DNA of 64,000 bases from Methylophaga sp. OBS1 (lineage in GTDB: Bacteria > Pseudomonadota > Gammaproteobacteria > Nitrosococcales > Methylophagaceae): assembly GCF_026319365.1 (NCBI RefSeq), contig NZ_JAPDMS010000001.1:110018-174017 (forward strand). Reading direction: 5' to 3'. Positions 26,144-36,217 of the stretch are shown piece after piece (positions within the stretch are counted from its first letter, which is position 1; each line of letters opens with the position of its first letter). The notes beneath the pieces are model-generated. The model saw only the letters and a program-made list of their open reading frames with translations. It was not told the origin of the DNA and did not search any database. The translations under genes and the position numbers were made by a program.

Positions 26144-28726
26144 ATGACGATGAAGAAACAGGTTCTGGCCGGAATGGTGGCGGCTGCCACAATGGGTTTT
26201 TTCACGCCTCTCACCAGTCACGCTTTTGGCCTAGGTAAGATTGAGGTCATGTCGGCTTTGAATGAACCTTTCAAAGCTGAAATTGGCCTCACTGCACTGC
26301 AGCCGGATGAAAAGGATAACTTGCAGGTGAAAATGGCATCTGATGCTGAATTCACCAAGGCAGGTCTGAATCGCAGCATCCTGCTGAGTCAAATGCAGTT
26401 CGACATCGTTGAGTCGAATGGCCGTGACAAGATTCTGATTACATCCAAGCAGCCCATCAAAGAACCCTTCCTTGATTTTTTGATTACGGCCACAGCGGGG
26501 TCTGGCATTCTGCTCCGTGAGTACACGGTATTACTTGACCCGCCTGAATACGTGACACAAGCGGTTCGTGGCACTGAACGGCCCAGTGAACCGACAACAC
26601 CATCGACTCAGACCTCGACTACGGATCGCTATCTGTCTCAAAATACAGATAACAGTCCCGGTAGTTATGCGGTAAAACGAAGTGACACACTCTGGAATGT
26701 CGCAGCTAATACCCGACCGGATAACAGCATCACAGTGCATCAGATGATGATGGCGCTGCTCAACGCCAATCCCAGGGCTTTCAAAAATCAGAATGTCAAT
26801 GGTCTTCAAGCCGGTGTGACACTCCAGATTCCCCCGCGTAGTGAGATCACGGCAATGTCGCCCGCTGAGGCGAGAGCCGCCTTTACCGAACAGAATTCAG
26901 CCTGGAAGAACCGCAACCAACAGCCTGTCTCTTCTGCGCCTGCCGCTCAGGTAGCAACACAGTCTGAAGACCCGAACACCGAGGCTGATACTGCGTCGGC
27001 ACAGACGCAAACTGACCAGACCGACAGTGAAGCGTCAACATCGAATGTTGATACTTCGGACGCAGCGTCATCAGATGGTCGTCTCAAGCTGGTTGCACCT
27101 GAAGATGCGGCGACATCAGAAGATGACGCCTCACCTAACGTGGCGGGCAATGAAGATATCAAAAAGTTAACTGAGCAATTAACACTGGCTCAAGAAACCA
27201 TCGAAGCGCAAACTCAGGAAAACATCGATTTCAAACAGCGTATGGATGCCATGGAAGAGCAACTCGAAACCATGCGTCGATTGATTTCACTGAAAGATGC
27301 TGATCTGGCCCGCTTACAGTCGATGCTTGAAGAAGAGGACCCGGCGCTTGCTGATCAGGCAGCCATGATAGTCGACTCTGAAGCGCCGTCAGCGCCATCA
27401 GCTGACTCTAATGACACTCCCGCTGAGACTGAACTTGAGGATCAGGAACCAGGCTCAGACACTGAAGATGAAACCGAACAGCCTTCACCGGTGCAAACAG
27501 CCGCAGATGAGGATGTCATCAGCACGACCGCACAAGCACTTAATCTTGAAGCTGACGAGGTACATTCCACCATCGATCAGGTCAAGCAATTCCTCAATGA
27601 CAACAAACTACCGGCTGCGTTGGGCCTGTTGTTGGTATTACTGCTGCTTTGGTTACTGGCGCGTCGCAACAACCGTGATGTGAGCTGGGATGAAGCGGTG
27701 AAAAAAATGGACAAAGGGGCTGATAATGAGGTCTCAGACACCACGGTAGTCGCCCCGGTGACAGGTGACGACATCACTGATGCACCGCTATCGGAACAAG
27801 AGCATGAACAGGAAAAATCGGTTGCAGAACTGGTTGAACAAGCGGATATGTTCGTGGGGTATGCTGACTATGTACAGGCCAGGAACTCGCTGGAAGAAGC
27901 CAGAAATATTGAGCCTGATAACACGCTGGTAGCCTACAAATTATTGTTTGTGTTGTATAAGCAGCAGCAGACAGAAGCGTTCATTTCACTGGCGGAAGAC
28001 ACGCCGTTCGATACGGAAAGCTTTGAATGGTCCGAAGTCAAACAATGGGGACAGGAGTTGTCTCCGGCCCATTATCTGTTTGTCGAGCAGCAAACAGCCA
28101 CTCAGGATGATGAAGTGAATACTGATGACAGTATGACCGACTTCGAGCCTGAGCCTGCGCCTGCGCAAACCGCCGCTGAAGATGAAGACAAGGACAATGA
28201 TCACCTTGAGTTCAACCTGGCTGATGTTTCTGAGACTGGATCCGAATCTCAGTCTGAGCCCGAGCCCGAAACAGAAGCACAGGAAAGCACTGACAAACAG
28301 GTCGTGGATGATCTGGATGATGATTTGTTATCTTTCGATACCAACTTCGGCTTCGATGACAAAGACGAACTGTCTGACAGCGAGCAGGATGATAGCGCTT
28401 CACTGAACCTGGATATCGCTGAAGAAGGGGAGCGTGAAGAGACATTATCCTTTGATGAGGATTTTGCCACGGAGACTGCCGAAGCAGAACAAGATCTGCC
28501 CGATGAAAATGATTTCACTGCATCTACGGAAGATGAGCCTGACCTGGAGTTTGATATCGGTGATCTCGACGACATTGACGAGGCAGAGACCAAACTGGAT
28601 TTGGCAGCGGCTTATGTTGATATGGGCGATCCGGAAGGGGCGCGCAGTATCCTGAATGAAGTACTGGCAGAAGGTAACGAAGAACAGAAGAATCGGGCTC
28701 AGGCATTGCTCAATTCCCTGTCTTAA
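26144..28726 (+). CDS. fimV: FimV-like pilus assembly / cell-pole hub protein
   Basis: An inner-membrane protein whose relatives organise cell poles, type IV pili and cAMP signalling. It has 860 residues: signal peptide (ending TSHAFG), the FimV N-terminal beta domain (about 28-133, LGKIEVMSALNEPFKAEI) and a LysM-like peptidoglycan-binding domain (174-230). A predicted coiled coil follows (about 340-400), then one membrane helix (about 488-507, PAALGLLLVLLLLWLLARR). The cytoplasmic part is long and very acidic, with a C-terminal TPR-like FimV motif (ETKLDLAAAYVDMGDPEGAR). ATG 26150 is an alternative start. It sits between asd and truA, its usual place. Confidence 0.93.
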   Translation: MTMKKQVLAGMVAAATMGFFTPLTSHAFGLGKIEVMSALNEPFKAEIGLTALQPDEKDNLQVKMASDAEFTKAGLNRSILLSQMQFDIVESNGRDKILITSKQPIKEPFLDFLITATAGSGILLREYTVLLDPPEYVTQAVRGTERPSEPTTPSTQTSTTDRYLSQNTDNSPGSYAVKRSDTLWNVAANTRPDNSITVHQMMMALLNANPRAFKNQNVNGLQAGVTLQIPPRSEITAMSPAEARAAFTEQNSAWKNRNQQPVSSAPAAQVATQSEDPNTEADTASAQTQTDQTDSEASTSNVDTSDAASSDGRLKLVAPEDAATSEDDASPNVAGNEDIKKLTEQLTLAQETIEAQTQENIDFKQRMDAMEEQLETMRRLISLKDADLARLQSMLEEEDPALADQAAMIVDSEAPSAPSADSNDTPAETELEDQEPGSDTEDETEQPSPVQTAADEDVISTTAQALNLEADEVHSTIDQVKQFLNDNKLPAALGLLLVLLLLWLLARRNNRDVSWDEAVKKMDKGADNEVSDTTVVAPVTGDDITDAPLSEQEHEQEKSVAELVEQADMFVGYADYVQARNSLEEARNIEPDNTLVAYKLLFVLYKQQQTEAFISLAEDTPFDTESFEWSEVKQWGQELSPAHYLFVEQQTATQDDEVNTDDSMTDFEPEPAPAQTAAEDEDKDNDHLEFNLADVSETGSESQSEPEPETEAQESTDKQVVDDLDDDLLSFDTNFGFDDKDELSDSEQDDSASLNLDIAEEGEREETLSFDEDFATETAEAEQDLPDENDFTASTEDEPDLEFDIGDLDDIDEAETKLDLAAAYVDMGDPEGARSILNEVLAEGNEEQKNRAQALLNSLS

Positions 28727-28738
28727 AAGGGAGTGAAT

Positions 28739-29518
28739 GTGAGGATTGCGCTCGGCGTTGAATATGCCGGAACCCATTTTTGTGGCTGGCAGTACCAGCC
28801 GCATTCCCGCACTGTCCAGGACGAACTGCAAAAAGCGGTGTCGACAGTCGCCAATCATCAGGTAGAAGTGTTCGCTGCCGGCAGAACAGACACCGGTGTT
28901 CACGCACTTAATCAAGTTGTTCACTTCGATACCGAGTCGGTTCGGGAGCAGCGTGGATGGCTTCTGGGTATTAATGCCAACCTGCCCAAAGATATATCTG
29001 TCAATTGGGTCAGGGAAGTTGACGATGACTTCAACGCCCGCTTTACAGCGATTAAGCGCAGTTATCGTTATCTGATTCTGAACCGGCTAAGTCGTTCAGC
29101 AGTGCATCACCAACGAATGTGGTGGCACCATCATCCACTGGATATCGGACGCATGCGTGCGGCCGCTGAGCAACTGGTTGGTCGTCATGACTTCTCATCC
29201 TTCCGAGCCAGCGAATGTCAGGCCAAAAGTCCAATCAAAACCCTGGATAAAATTGCTATCAGCAAGCAGGGTGATTGCATTGCTGTTGATGTCGAGGCAC
29301 GCTCTTTTCTCCATCATATGGTGCGTAACCTGGTCGGTGTGATTGTGTCGATTGGTGATGGCAGTAAGCCGGTCGAATGGGCGGGGGAAGTACTGAGAAG
29401 TGCTGACAGAAGTCGGGGCGGTGTTACTGCGCCGCCGGATGGCCTTTATCTGGTCGATGTTCGTTATCCATCAGAATATTCTTTACCAACAGTGTCGGGT
29501 TTTCCGGTGCTCTGGTAA
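28739..29518 (+). CDS. truA: tRNA pseudouridine(38-40) synthase
   Basis: Isomerises uridines 38-40 in the anticodon arm of many tRNAs. It has 259 residues. The catalytic aspartate lies in FAAGRTDTGVHALNQV, and the segments RLSRSAVHHQRMWWHHHP and RSFLHHMVRNLVGVIVSIG are typical. Two in-frame GTG codons (28733, 28739) are possible; I chose the second because AGGGAG is then spaced 5 bases away. Confidence 0.96.
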   Translation: MRIALGVEYAGTHFCGWQYQPHSRTVQDELQKAVSTVANHQVEVFAAGRTDTGVHALNQVVHFDTESVREQRGWLLGINANLPKDISVNWVREVDDDFNARFTAIKRSYRYLILNRLSRSAVHHQRMWWHHHPLDIGRMRAAAEQLVGRHDFSSFRASECQAKSPIKTLDKIAISKQGDCIAVDVEARSFLHHMVRNLVGVIVSIGDGSKPVEWAGEVLRSADRSRGGVTAPPDGLYLVDVRYPSEYSLPTVSGFPVLW

Positions 29519-29554
29519 AGTATCACAACGATCAACGAGCGATATCAGAACGCA

Positions 29555-30169
29555 ATGAGAACCCGTGTCAAAATCTGCGGCATGACGCGTCGCCAAGATG
29601 CTGATTTTGCAGCCGAAAATGGCGCTGATGCGATAGGCTTGGTATTTTACCCGTCCAGTCCCCGTGCGCTGACTGTTGCGCAGGCTCAGGAAGTCGTGGC
29701 TGGCATCGCCCCGTTTGTTTCGGTGGTCAGCTTGTTTGTGAACCCGGAAGCAGAACTGGTTTCACAGTGTCTTGACGCATTACCCATTGATATAATCCAG
29801 TTTCATGGTGATGAAAGCCCGGCATTTTGTGAGCAATTCGCCAGGCCCTATATCAAGGCCATCCGAATGAAGCCGGGTATAGACCTGAAAAAAGCAACAG
29901 AGGCCCATCGCAAAGCCAGTGGCTTTTTGCTGGATGCCTATCAGCCCGGTGTGCCGGGCGGTACCGGTAAAACATTCGATTGGTCTCTAATCGCCGATAT
30001 TGATAGGCCCGTTATTCTGGCCGGTGGCTTGAATGCTGACAATGTTCGGCAGGCGATACAACAAGTGCGACCTTTCGCGGTAGACGTCAGTGGTGGCGTT
30101 GAGCGTGAAAAGGGGATAAAAAGTCATGAAAAGATGAGCGCTTTTATGAGAGAGGTAGCTAATGCTTGA
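29555..30169 (+). CDS. trpF: Phosphoribosylanthranilate isomerase
   Basis: Converts N-(5-phosphoribosyl)anthranilate to CdRP in tryptophan synthesis. It is a 204-residue TIM barrel. The catalytic cysteine/aspartate region reads [15 protein letters not shown], and the phosphate-binding loops are [11 protein letters not shown] and [14 protein letters not shown]. It is a free-standing TrpF, not fused to TrpC. Its end overlaps the trpB start by eight bases, pointing to translational coupling. trpE, trpG, trpD and trpC are not in the window. Confidence 0.97.
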   Translation: MRTRVKICGMTRRQDADFAAENGADAIGLVFYPSSPRALTVAQAQEVVAGIAPFVSVVSLFVNPEAELVSQCLDALPIDIIQFHGDESPAFCEQFARPYIKAIRMKPGIDLKKATEAHRKASGFLLDAYQPGVPGGTGKTFDWSLIADIDRPVILAGGLNADNVRQAIQQVRPFAVDVSGGVEREKGIKSHEKMSAFMREVANA

Positions 30170-31382
30170 GCAGCATATCCACGATTACTTTAAAAACTTC
30201 CCGGACTCACGAGGACACTTCGGCCCTTATGGTGGTCGTTTTGTAGGTGAAACCCTGATGGGAGCCATCTATGAGTTGGAACAGGCTTATCAGCAATATC
30301 GCGATGATCCTGATTTTCTGGCCGAAATGGACAAGGATCTCAGTACTTTTGTCGGCCGTCCTTCACCTCTCTATCTGGCGGAAAACTGGTCTCAGAAACT
30401 CGGCGGGGCGCAAATCTATCTCAAGCGTGAAGACCTGAATCATACCGGCGCGCACAAAGTAAATAACACCATTGGTCAGGCATTGCTGGCCAAACGCATG
30501 GGTAAGAACCGTATCATTGCTGAAACCGGTGCCGGTCAGCACGGTGTTGCCACGGCCACAGTCGCTGCACGGCTGGGTATGGAATGTGTTGTTTACATGG
30601 GTGCTGAAGACGTTGAGCGTCAGGCACAGAATGTCTACCGGATGAAATTGCTGGGGGCGCAGGTGGTGCCGGTCGAGTCAGGCTCACGTACGCTGAAAGA
30701 CGCACTGAATGAAGCACTCCGCGACTGGGTCACCAATGTCGACGATACGTTCTACATTATCGGCACTGTAGCCGGGCCTCATCCTTATCCCGCCATGGTG
30801 CGTGATTTCCAGTCCGTCATTGGTCGCGAAACCAGACAACAGGTCATGGAGAAAACCGGAAAGTTACCTGACGCGCTGTTAGCGTGTATCGGTGGCGGTT
30901 CAAACGCCATTGGTTTGTTCTATCCCTTCATTGAAGACGAGTCAGTAGCGATGTACGGTGTCGAGGGGGCTGGGCACGGTATTGAAACCGGTCAGCATTC
31001 AGCGCCGCTGAGCGCCGGTGTCCCCGGGGTGTTACACGGTAACCGTACCTATCTTATGCAGGATGAGAATGGTGAAATCATCGAGACTCACTCGATTTCA
31101 GCCGGTCTTGATTATCCGGGTGTCGGCCCTGAACACGCCTGGTTGAAAGATATCGGTCGTGCCAATTATGTCTCTGTAACCGATGATGAAGCGCTAGCAG
31201 CATTTCATGAGTTAACGCGTACCGAAGGCATTATTCCGGCGTTGGAATCCAGTCACGCACTGGCTTATGCCAGTAAACTGGCCCCAACCATGACCTCGGA
31301 TCAGACGCTTGTCATCAACCTGTCGGGTCGCGGTGATAAAGACATGCATACCGTTGCAGCCATGGCTGGTTTGAATTTCTAA
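30162..31382 (+). CDS. trpB: Tryptophan synthase beta chain
   Basis: A PLP enzyme that joins indole and serine. It has 406 residues. The PLP lysine is in [15 protein letters not shown], the glycine-rich phosphate cup in [15 protein letters not shown], and the catalytic glutamate region in [14 protein letters not shown]. It starts inside the end of trpF and is followed by trpA after 10 bases, so the alpha and beta subunits are made together. Confidence 0.98.
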   Translation: MLEQHIHDYFKNFPDSRGHFGPYGGRFVGETLMGAIYELEQAYQQYRDDPDFLAEMDKDLSTFVGRPSPLYLAENWSQKLGGAQIYLKREDLNHTGAHKVNNTIGQALLAKRMGKNRIIAETGAGQHGVATATVAARLGMECVVYMGAEDVERQAQNVYRMKLLGAQVVPVESGSRTLKDALNEALRDWVTNVDDTFYIIGTVAGPHPYPAMVRDFQSVIGRETRQQVMEKTGKLPDALLACIGGGSNAIGLFYPFIEDESVAMYGVEGAGHGIETGQHSAPLSAGVPGVLHGNRTYLMQDENGEIIETHSISAGLDYPGVGPEHAWLKDIGRANYVSVTDDEALAAFHELTRTEGIIPALESSHALAYASKLAPTMTSDQTLVINLSGRGDKDMHTVAAMAGLNF

Positions 31383-31392
31383 GGGAGTCACA

Positions 31393-32214
31393 ATGAGTCG
31401 CATTAGCCAATGTTTCGAAAGTTTAAAAGCCGATGGTCAGACTGCCCTGATCCCTTATGTCACAGCGGGTGATCCTGAACCCTGGGTCACTGTGCCGCTG
31501 TTGCATGCGCTGGTTGATGCCGGTGCTGATATCATCGAGCTCGGTATTCCATTCTCAGATCCCATGTGTGATGGACCGGTCATTCAAAAAGCCTGTGAGC
31601 GCGCGCTTAAAAACGATGTCAGCATCAGACATGTGCTGAAAATGGTTAAGCAGTTCCGCGAAAAGAATAAAGAAACCCCAATCGTGTTAATGGGATATGC
31701 CAACCCGATCGAGGCCATGGGCTATCATAATTTTGCTGAACTGGCCAAAGACGCCGGTGTTGATGGGGTGTTGACAGTGGATGTGCCACCGGAAGAATCT
31801 GATGAGTTTCGTCAGACCATGGATGAGCATGACATTGATACTATTTATCTGGTCGCGCCGACCACGTCTCCCGAACGCATGGCAACGATTGCCAGCTTCG
31901 CCCGCGGCTTTATTTACTACGTCTCAATCAAAGGGATTACCGGCGCTGCCGCCCTTGATGTGAGTGAAGTCTCGCAAAAGCTGTCACTGCTGCGTGAAAA
32001 AACCTCACTGCCATTAGGTGTCGGTTTTGGTATCCGTGATGGTAAATCCGCTGCTGCTGTATCGGAAATCGCTGACGCCGTCGTCGTCGGCTCAACTCTG
32101 GTTCGCTGCATCGAAGAGCATGCTGATAAACTGGATGAATTACCCGCTGCTGTCGCCGGTTTACTGGCTGAAATGCGTCATGCGATTAACGCCCGTGACC
32201 TGGCCAGTGCCTGA
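31393..32214 (+). CDS. trpA: Tryptophan synthase alpha chain
   Basis: Splits indole-3-glycerol phosphate and channels indole to TrpB. It is a 273-residue TIM barrel. The catalytic glutamate is in IIELGIPFSDPMCDGP and the catalytic aspartate in LTVDVPPEES. The phosphate loop GVGFGIRDGKSAAAV is present. AGGGAG lies upstream of the ATG. accD follows 21 bases later, linking tryptophan and fatty-acid genes in one run. Confidence 0.98.
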   Translation: MSRISQCFESLKADGQTALIPYVTAGDPEPWVTVPLLHALVDAGADIIELGIPFSDPMCDGPVIQKACERALKNDVSIRHVLKMVKQFREKNKETPIVLMGYANPIEAMGYHNFAELAKDAGVDGVLTVDVPPEESDEFRQTMDEHDIDTIYLVAPTTSPERMATIASFARGFIYYVSIKGITGAAALDVSEVSQKLSLLREKTSLPLGVGFGIRDGKSAAAVSEIADAVVVGSTLVRCIEEHADKLDELPAAVAGLLAEMRHAINARDLASA

Positions 32215-32235
32215 TTGCAAATTTAAGGTGAAATG

Positions 32236-33093
32236 ATGAGTTGGTTTGAGAGATTACTTCCGTCCAAGATCCGCACTACGGCTCGCAGTCGCTCAGTGCC
32301 TGAAGGCGTCTGGTGTAAATGCCCAAGCTGTGACAGCGTACTCTATCGTGCTGAACTGGAACGCAACCTGATGGTTTGCCCAAAGTGCGAACATCATCAG
32401 CGTATCGGTGCCAGAGCCCGTCTGGAAAGTTTTCTGGATGAAGATGAACGAAAAGAAATTGCACCTGACGTCAAACCTATCGATACATTACGTTTTAAAG
32501 ATAGCAAACGCTATCGTGATCGCATCAGCCAGGCACAGAAAAATACCGGTGAAAATGATGCGCTGATCGCGATGCAGGGAAAAATTAACAATCTGCCGGT
32601 CGTTGCCGTCGCCTTTGACTTCAGTTTTATGGGCGGTTCCATGGGGTCTGTTGTCGGCGAGAAATTTGTTCGCGCCGCCCAGGAAGCGCTGAAGCATCAT
32701 ATCCCCCTGATTTGCTTTTCTGCCAGTGGCGGTGCCCGCATGCAGGAGGGCTTGTTCTCTCTGATGCAAATGGCGAAAACCAGTGCCATCCTGACCCAGT
32801 TGAGCGATGCCGGGATTCCTTTCATTTCGGTAATGACAGATCCAACTATGGGCGGGGTCTCTGCCAGTCTAGCCATGCTGGGCGACATCAATGTAGCTGA
32901 ACCCAAAGCGCTGATCGGCTTTGCCGGTCCCCGCGTGATTGAACAGACTGTCCGTGAGACTTTGCCCGAAGGTTTTCAGCGCGCAGAATTCCTGCTCGAG
33001 CATGGGGCGATAGATATGATTGTGGATCGCCGTGATATGCGTGACCGGCTCAGCAATGTGCTGACTTTGCTGCAGAAACGCGCTGCGGTCTGA
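32236..33093 (+). CDS. accD: Acetyl-CoA carboxylase carboxyltransferase subunit beta
   Basis: Half of the carboxyltransferase that makes malonyl-CoA, the first committed step of fatty-acid synthesis. It has 285 residues. The N-terminal zinc ribbon has four cysteines ([10 protein letters not shown] and MVCPKCEHH), and the crotonase-fold core holds [20 protein letters not shown] and [19 protein letters not shown] 32236 gives the family start [12 protein letters not shown] and better spacing from AAGGTG than ATG 32233. Confidence 0.97.
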   Translation: MSWFERLLPSKIRTTARSRSVPEGVWCKCPSCDSVLYRAELERNLMVCPKCEHHQRIGARARLESFLDEDERKEIAPDVKPIDTLRFKDSKRYRDRISQAQKNTGENDALIAMQGKINNLPVVAVAFDFSFMGGSMGSVVGEKFVRAAQEALKHHIPLICFSASGGARMQEGLFSLMQMAKTSAILTQLSDAGIPFISVMTDPTMGGVSASLAMLGDINVAEPKALIGFAGPRVIEQTVRETLPEGFQRAEFLLEHGAIDMIVDRRDMRDRLSNVLTLLQKRAAV

Positions 33094-33104
33094 TAAGGAC
33101 ACCA

Positions 33105-34403
33105 ATGCGCTTTTCTTCTTTGTCGCAGTGGCTGGCGTGGCAGGAACACTTGCACTTCAGGGATATCGATCCGGGACTGCAACGCGTCGGCACCGTCTGG
33201 CAGAGAATGAAAGGCAGCAGCCAGTTGCCTTTCAAACTGATCACCGTTGCCGGCACCAATGGCAAGGGATCGTCAGTGGCGATACTGGCTGCTATTTTGC
33301 AAGCGGCGGGCTATAAAACCGCCACTTATACCTCGCCCCATTTACTGCGCTATAACGAGCGTATCGCTATCAACAACGTACCCGCCAGCGACCAGGACAT
33401 CTGTGAAGCATTCCAGCGTATTGATGATGCCCGTGGCGATGTGTCGCTGACTTACTTTGAGTTCGCTACGCTGGCAGCGGCAGATATCTTCTGTCGTGAA
33501 CAGGTTGATGTCGCTGTACTCGAAGTCGGTATGGGGGGGCGCCTGGATGCGGTCAATCTGTTCGATACCGATGTGGCACTGATCACGCCAATTGGCCTGG
33601 ATCACATGGCCTGGCTGGGTGATAACCGTGAACTGATTGGCCGGGAGAAAGCAGGAATTATCCGTAGTGACAAACCCGTTGTCTGCTCAGAAGCTGTCCC
33701 ACCGCAGACAGTGATTGACTATGCAGCGTCGCAGACAGCGCCGATCTTTATACAAGCGCGTGACTATGCTTATCAGGATTTTAACCAGCAGTGGCAATGG
33801 CGTAACGACGATGTCAGTCTGGAAAAACTGCCCCTGCCAGTACTGCCTGGTAAATACCAGTTACAGAACAGTGCTGCCGTATTGCAGGTCTGTCATTTAT
33901 TGAATCAGCAGGGATTGAAGATTTCTGAAGAGGCCATACGTCATGGTCTGAAAACAATACGCCTGTCCGGACGTTTCCAGATAATTCCGGGGCCTGTTAC
34001 CCGTGTACTGGATGTGACTCATAATCAGCAGGGCGCTGAAAACCTGGCCACAGTGCTGGAAGAGACTCAAACCGGTGGCAAAACTTATGCCGTACTGGCG
34101 ATGCTGAAGGACAAAGACTGCCAGGCTGTGGCCAAGGCACTGAACGTGGCGGTGGACGGCTGGTTCCTGGCTGGGCTGGACGGAGATAGAGGCATGAGCG
34201 GTGCCGAGCTTGGCAGTCAGATTGCCTCCGTCACTGGTGCAGATAAAACACACTGTTTCGAGACTGTGAAACAGGCCTATGAGGCTGCAATGAATGAAAC
34301 TGTGGCTGGCGACAGAGTACTGATTTTCGGTTCATTCCACACGGTGGAAGCAGCCATGTTGTTTCTGCCTGAGTGTCAGCAGCCGGTCTCCCGGGCGAGT
34401 TAA
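33105..34403 (+). CDS. folC: Bifunctional folylpolyglutamate synthase / dihydrofolate synthase
   Basis: Adds glutamate to dihydropteroate and to folates. It is a 432-residue Mur-ligase-type enzyme. The P-loop reads VAGTNGKGSSVA. The central region LEVGMGGRLDAVNLFD and the acid/Mg site ITPIGLDHMAWLGDNRELIGREKAGI are typical, as is the C-terminal domain opening VLDVTHNQQGAENL. It ends the leuD-to-folC run and converges on the acyl-CoA synthetase gene with only two bases between the stop codons; no terminator is visible there. Confidence 0.96.
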   Translation: MRFSSLSQWLAWQEHLHFRDIDPGLQRVGTVWQRMKGSSQLPFKLITVAGTNGKGSSVAILAAILQAAGYKTATYTSPHLLRYNERIAINNVPASDQDICEAFQRIDDARGDVSLTYFEFATLAAADIFCREQVDVAVLEVGMGGRLDAVNLFDTDVALITPIGLDHMAWLGDNRELIGREKAGIIRSDKPVVCSEAVPPQTVIDYAASQTAPIFIQARDYAYQDFNQQWQWRNDDVSLEKLPLPVLPGKYQLQNSAAVLQVCHLLNQQGLKISEEAIRHGLKTIRLSGRFQIIPGPVTRVLDVTHNQQGAENLATVLEETQTGGKTYAVLAMLKDKDCQAVAKALNVAVDGWFLAGLDGDRGMSGAELGSQIASVTGADKTHCFETVKQAYEAAMNETVAGDRVLIFGSFHTVEAAMLFLPECQQPVSRAS

Positions 34404-34405
34404 CC

Positions 34406-36208
34406 TCACTGCTGATACAGGCGGGTAATTTCAGCCTTGTGGTGTTCGAGCACCTTAGCGCGTTTGATTTTCATGGTCGGCGTCATCATGCCATTTTCAA
34501 TCGTCCATGGTTCCAGCCTGAGACTGACCCGCCGGATTTTGGCGTAGGCAGGAAAGTCATGCATTAACTGACGCAGACGCTGAATGACAAATTGATGCAG
34601 TGATTTATCATCCAGACTCGCGTTTTCCATTGGGTTCAATTTCAGTTGCTTGGCCAGGCTGAACCACTTATCACTGTTTAAGACCAATAAAGCAGAAAGA
34701 TAAGACTGCCCCTCACCGACAATCATTGCCTGTTCAAACAGGGCGTCGGATTGAATAGCCACTTCCATATCGGCCGGCGGGACTTTCTCGCCATTGCTAA
34801 GCACCAGAATATCCTTAATACGACCGGTGATAAAAATGTGGCCGCTGCTGCTGATTCTGGCCTGATCCCCCGTATGCAGCCAGCCTTCAGCGTTGATAGT
34901 CTGTGCCGTCGCTTTATGATTATTCCAGTAACCCAGCATATTGCCGGGACCTCTCACCATCAGTTCCTCGTTATCACCGATTTTAACGGCAACACCGGGA
35001 ATGGCGCGGCCCACACTGGCGGGGAAGTTGTTATTGGGCTCATTAACACTGACTACCGGGCTGGTCTCAGTGAGACCGTAACCCTGTAATAAATTCAGGC
35101 CCAGACCGATAAAGAGTTTCGATGCCTGTTCCGGCAGGGGCGCACCGCCACTGACAGCCAGACGCATCCTGCCACCCAGTCGTTCCAGTACTTTACCGGC
35201 AACCAGTTTGTTTAAGAGGGGCAGCATAACAAAGCCCGGACGCCAGCCACGCCTGCCCTGACGGTAGAGGAAGTGAGACCAGCCGATATTGGCATTGGCT
35301 TTGAACAGCATGCGGCTCAGCATGCCTTTCGCGGCCAGTTGTGTTTGCAGACGCGTATAGATACGTTCGAAAATTCGCGGTACCGCAATCAAAATAGTCG
35401 GTTTGACCAACTGTATATCATCAGCCAATTGAGAAATACCTCTGGAATAGGCGACGGTAGCGCCAGCCATGATCGGCAGGTAATAGCCGGCAGTTCGTTC
35501 CAGGGTATGCGACAGAGGCAGAAAGGACAGAAACAGATCATCACCGAGAATATCGAAATACTGTAGTGAGCCGGCAGCGACAGAAAGCATGTTGTGATGA
35601 CTGAGCATCACGCCCTTGGGTCGCCCGGTGGTGCCGGAGGTATAAATAATTGAAGCCAGCTGATGCGGATCAGCATCCCAGTCCCTGACCTTATCGGCAT
35701 GTTCCGGTAACCAGTGGCTGGCATAAACCAGAAGTTCATCGTCGGGCTCATCGTCGTCATGATTGATGATAACCCGCCGCAGGCTGTGTTCTTCAGTAAT
35801 GGATGACTGGAGCCGTTTCCATTGATTGAGGTTCTGCAGAAACAAGCATTTCACATCAGCGTCTTGCAGAATATAAGCCACATTGTCCGGCCGGTCATCA
35901 GGGTAAAGTGGTACAACTACAAGCCCCAGTCCCATTGCCGCCTGATCGAAAAATACCCATTCTTTACTGTTACGCAGATTGAGCGCTACGCGGTCGCCCG
36001 GTTCCAGCTTCTCAGCCGCCATCGCCTTCTGCCAGCGGGCTACCTCCCGGGCAACATCACGCCATGAGGTATCTGACCAGTCATTAATCTCAGTGGAGTA
36101 GCTCTTGTAAGCCACCTGATCCGGCGTGCGTGCCAGGCGCTCAAGAAATAATCCGTAGAGCGTGCCGGCTTGTTCTGCTGAGATGTAATCTGTTCCTGCT
36201 AGTGCCAT
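34406..36208 (-). CDS. Long-chain acyl-CoA synthetase (AMP-forming, FAA1-like)
   Basis: Activates free fatty acids to acyl-CoA through an acyl-adenylate. It has 600 residues with the AMP-binding motif YTSGTTGRPKGVMLSH. The A5-type motif is LLQGYGLTETSPVVS, the aspartate motif is TGDQARISSSGHIFITGR, and the hinge/lysine region is KDILVLSNGEKVPP. It belongs to the FAA1/long-chain branch rather than the short acetyl-CoA synthetase branch. It starts 9 bases after the stop codon of a FadL-type porin on the same strand, so the pair probably forms an uptake-and-activation operon for exogenous fatty acids. Confidence 0.92.
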   Translation of the reverse strand: MALAGTDYISAEQAGTLYGLFLERLARTPDQVAYKSYSTEINDWSDTSWRDVAREVARWQKAMAAEKLEPGDRVALNLRNSKEWVFFDQAAMGLGLVVVPLYPDDRPDNVAYILQDADVKCLFLQNLNQWKRLQSSITEEHSLRRVIINHDDDEPDDELLVYASHWLPEHADKVRDWDADPHQLASIIYTSGTTGRPKGVMLSHHNMLSVAAGSLQYFDILGDDLFLSFLPLSHTLERTAGYYLPIMAGATVAYSRGISQLADDIQLVKPTILIAVPRIFERIYTRLQTQLAAKGMLSRMLFKANANIGWSHFLYRQGRRGWRPGFVMLPLLNKLVAGKVLERLGGRMRLAVSGGAPLPEQASKLFIGLGLNLLQGYGLTETSPVVSVNEPNNNFPASVGRAIPGVAVKIGDNEELMVRGPGNMLGYWNNHKATAQTINAEGWLHTGDQARISSSGHIFITGRIKDILVLSNGEKVPPADMEVAIQSDALFEQAMIVGEGQSYLSALLVLNSDKWFSLAKQLKLNPMENASLDDKSLHQFVIQRLRQLMHDFPAYAKIRRVSLRLEPWTIENGMMTPTMKIKRAKVLEHHKAEITRLYQQ

Positions 36209-36217
36209 TAATCCGAT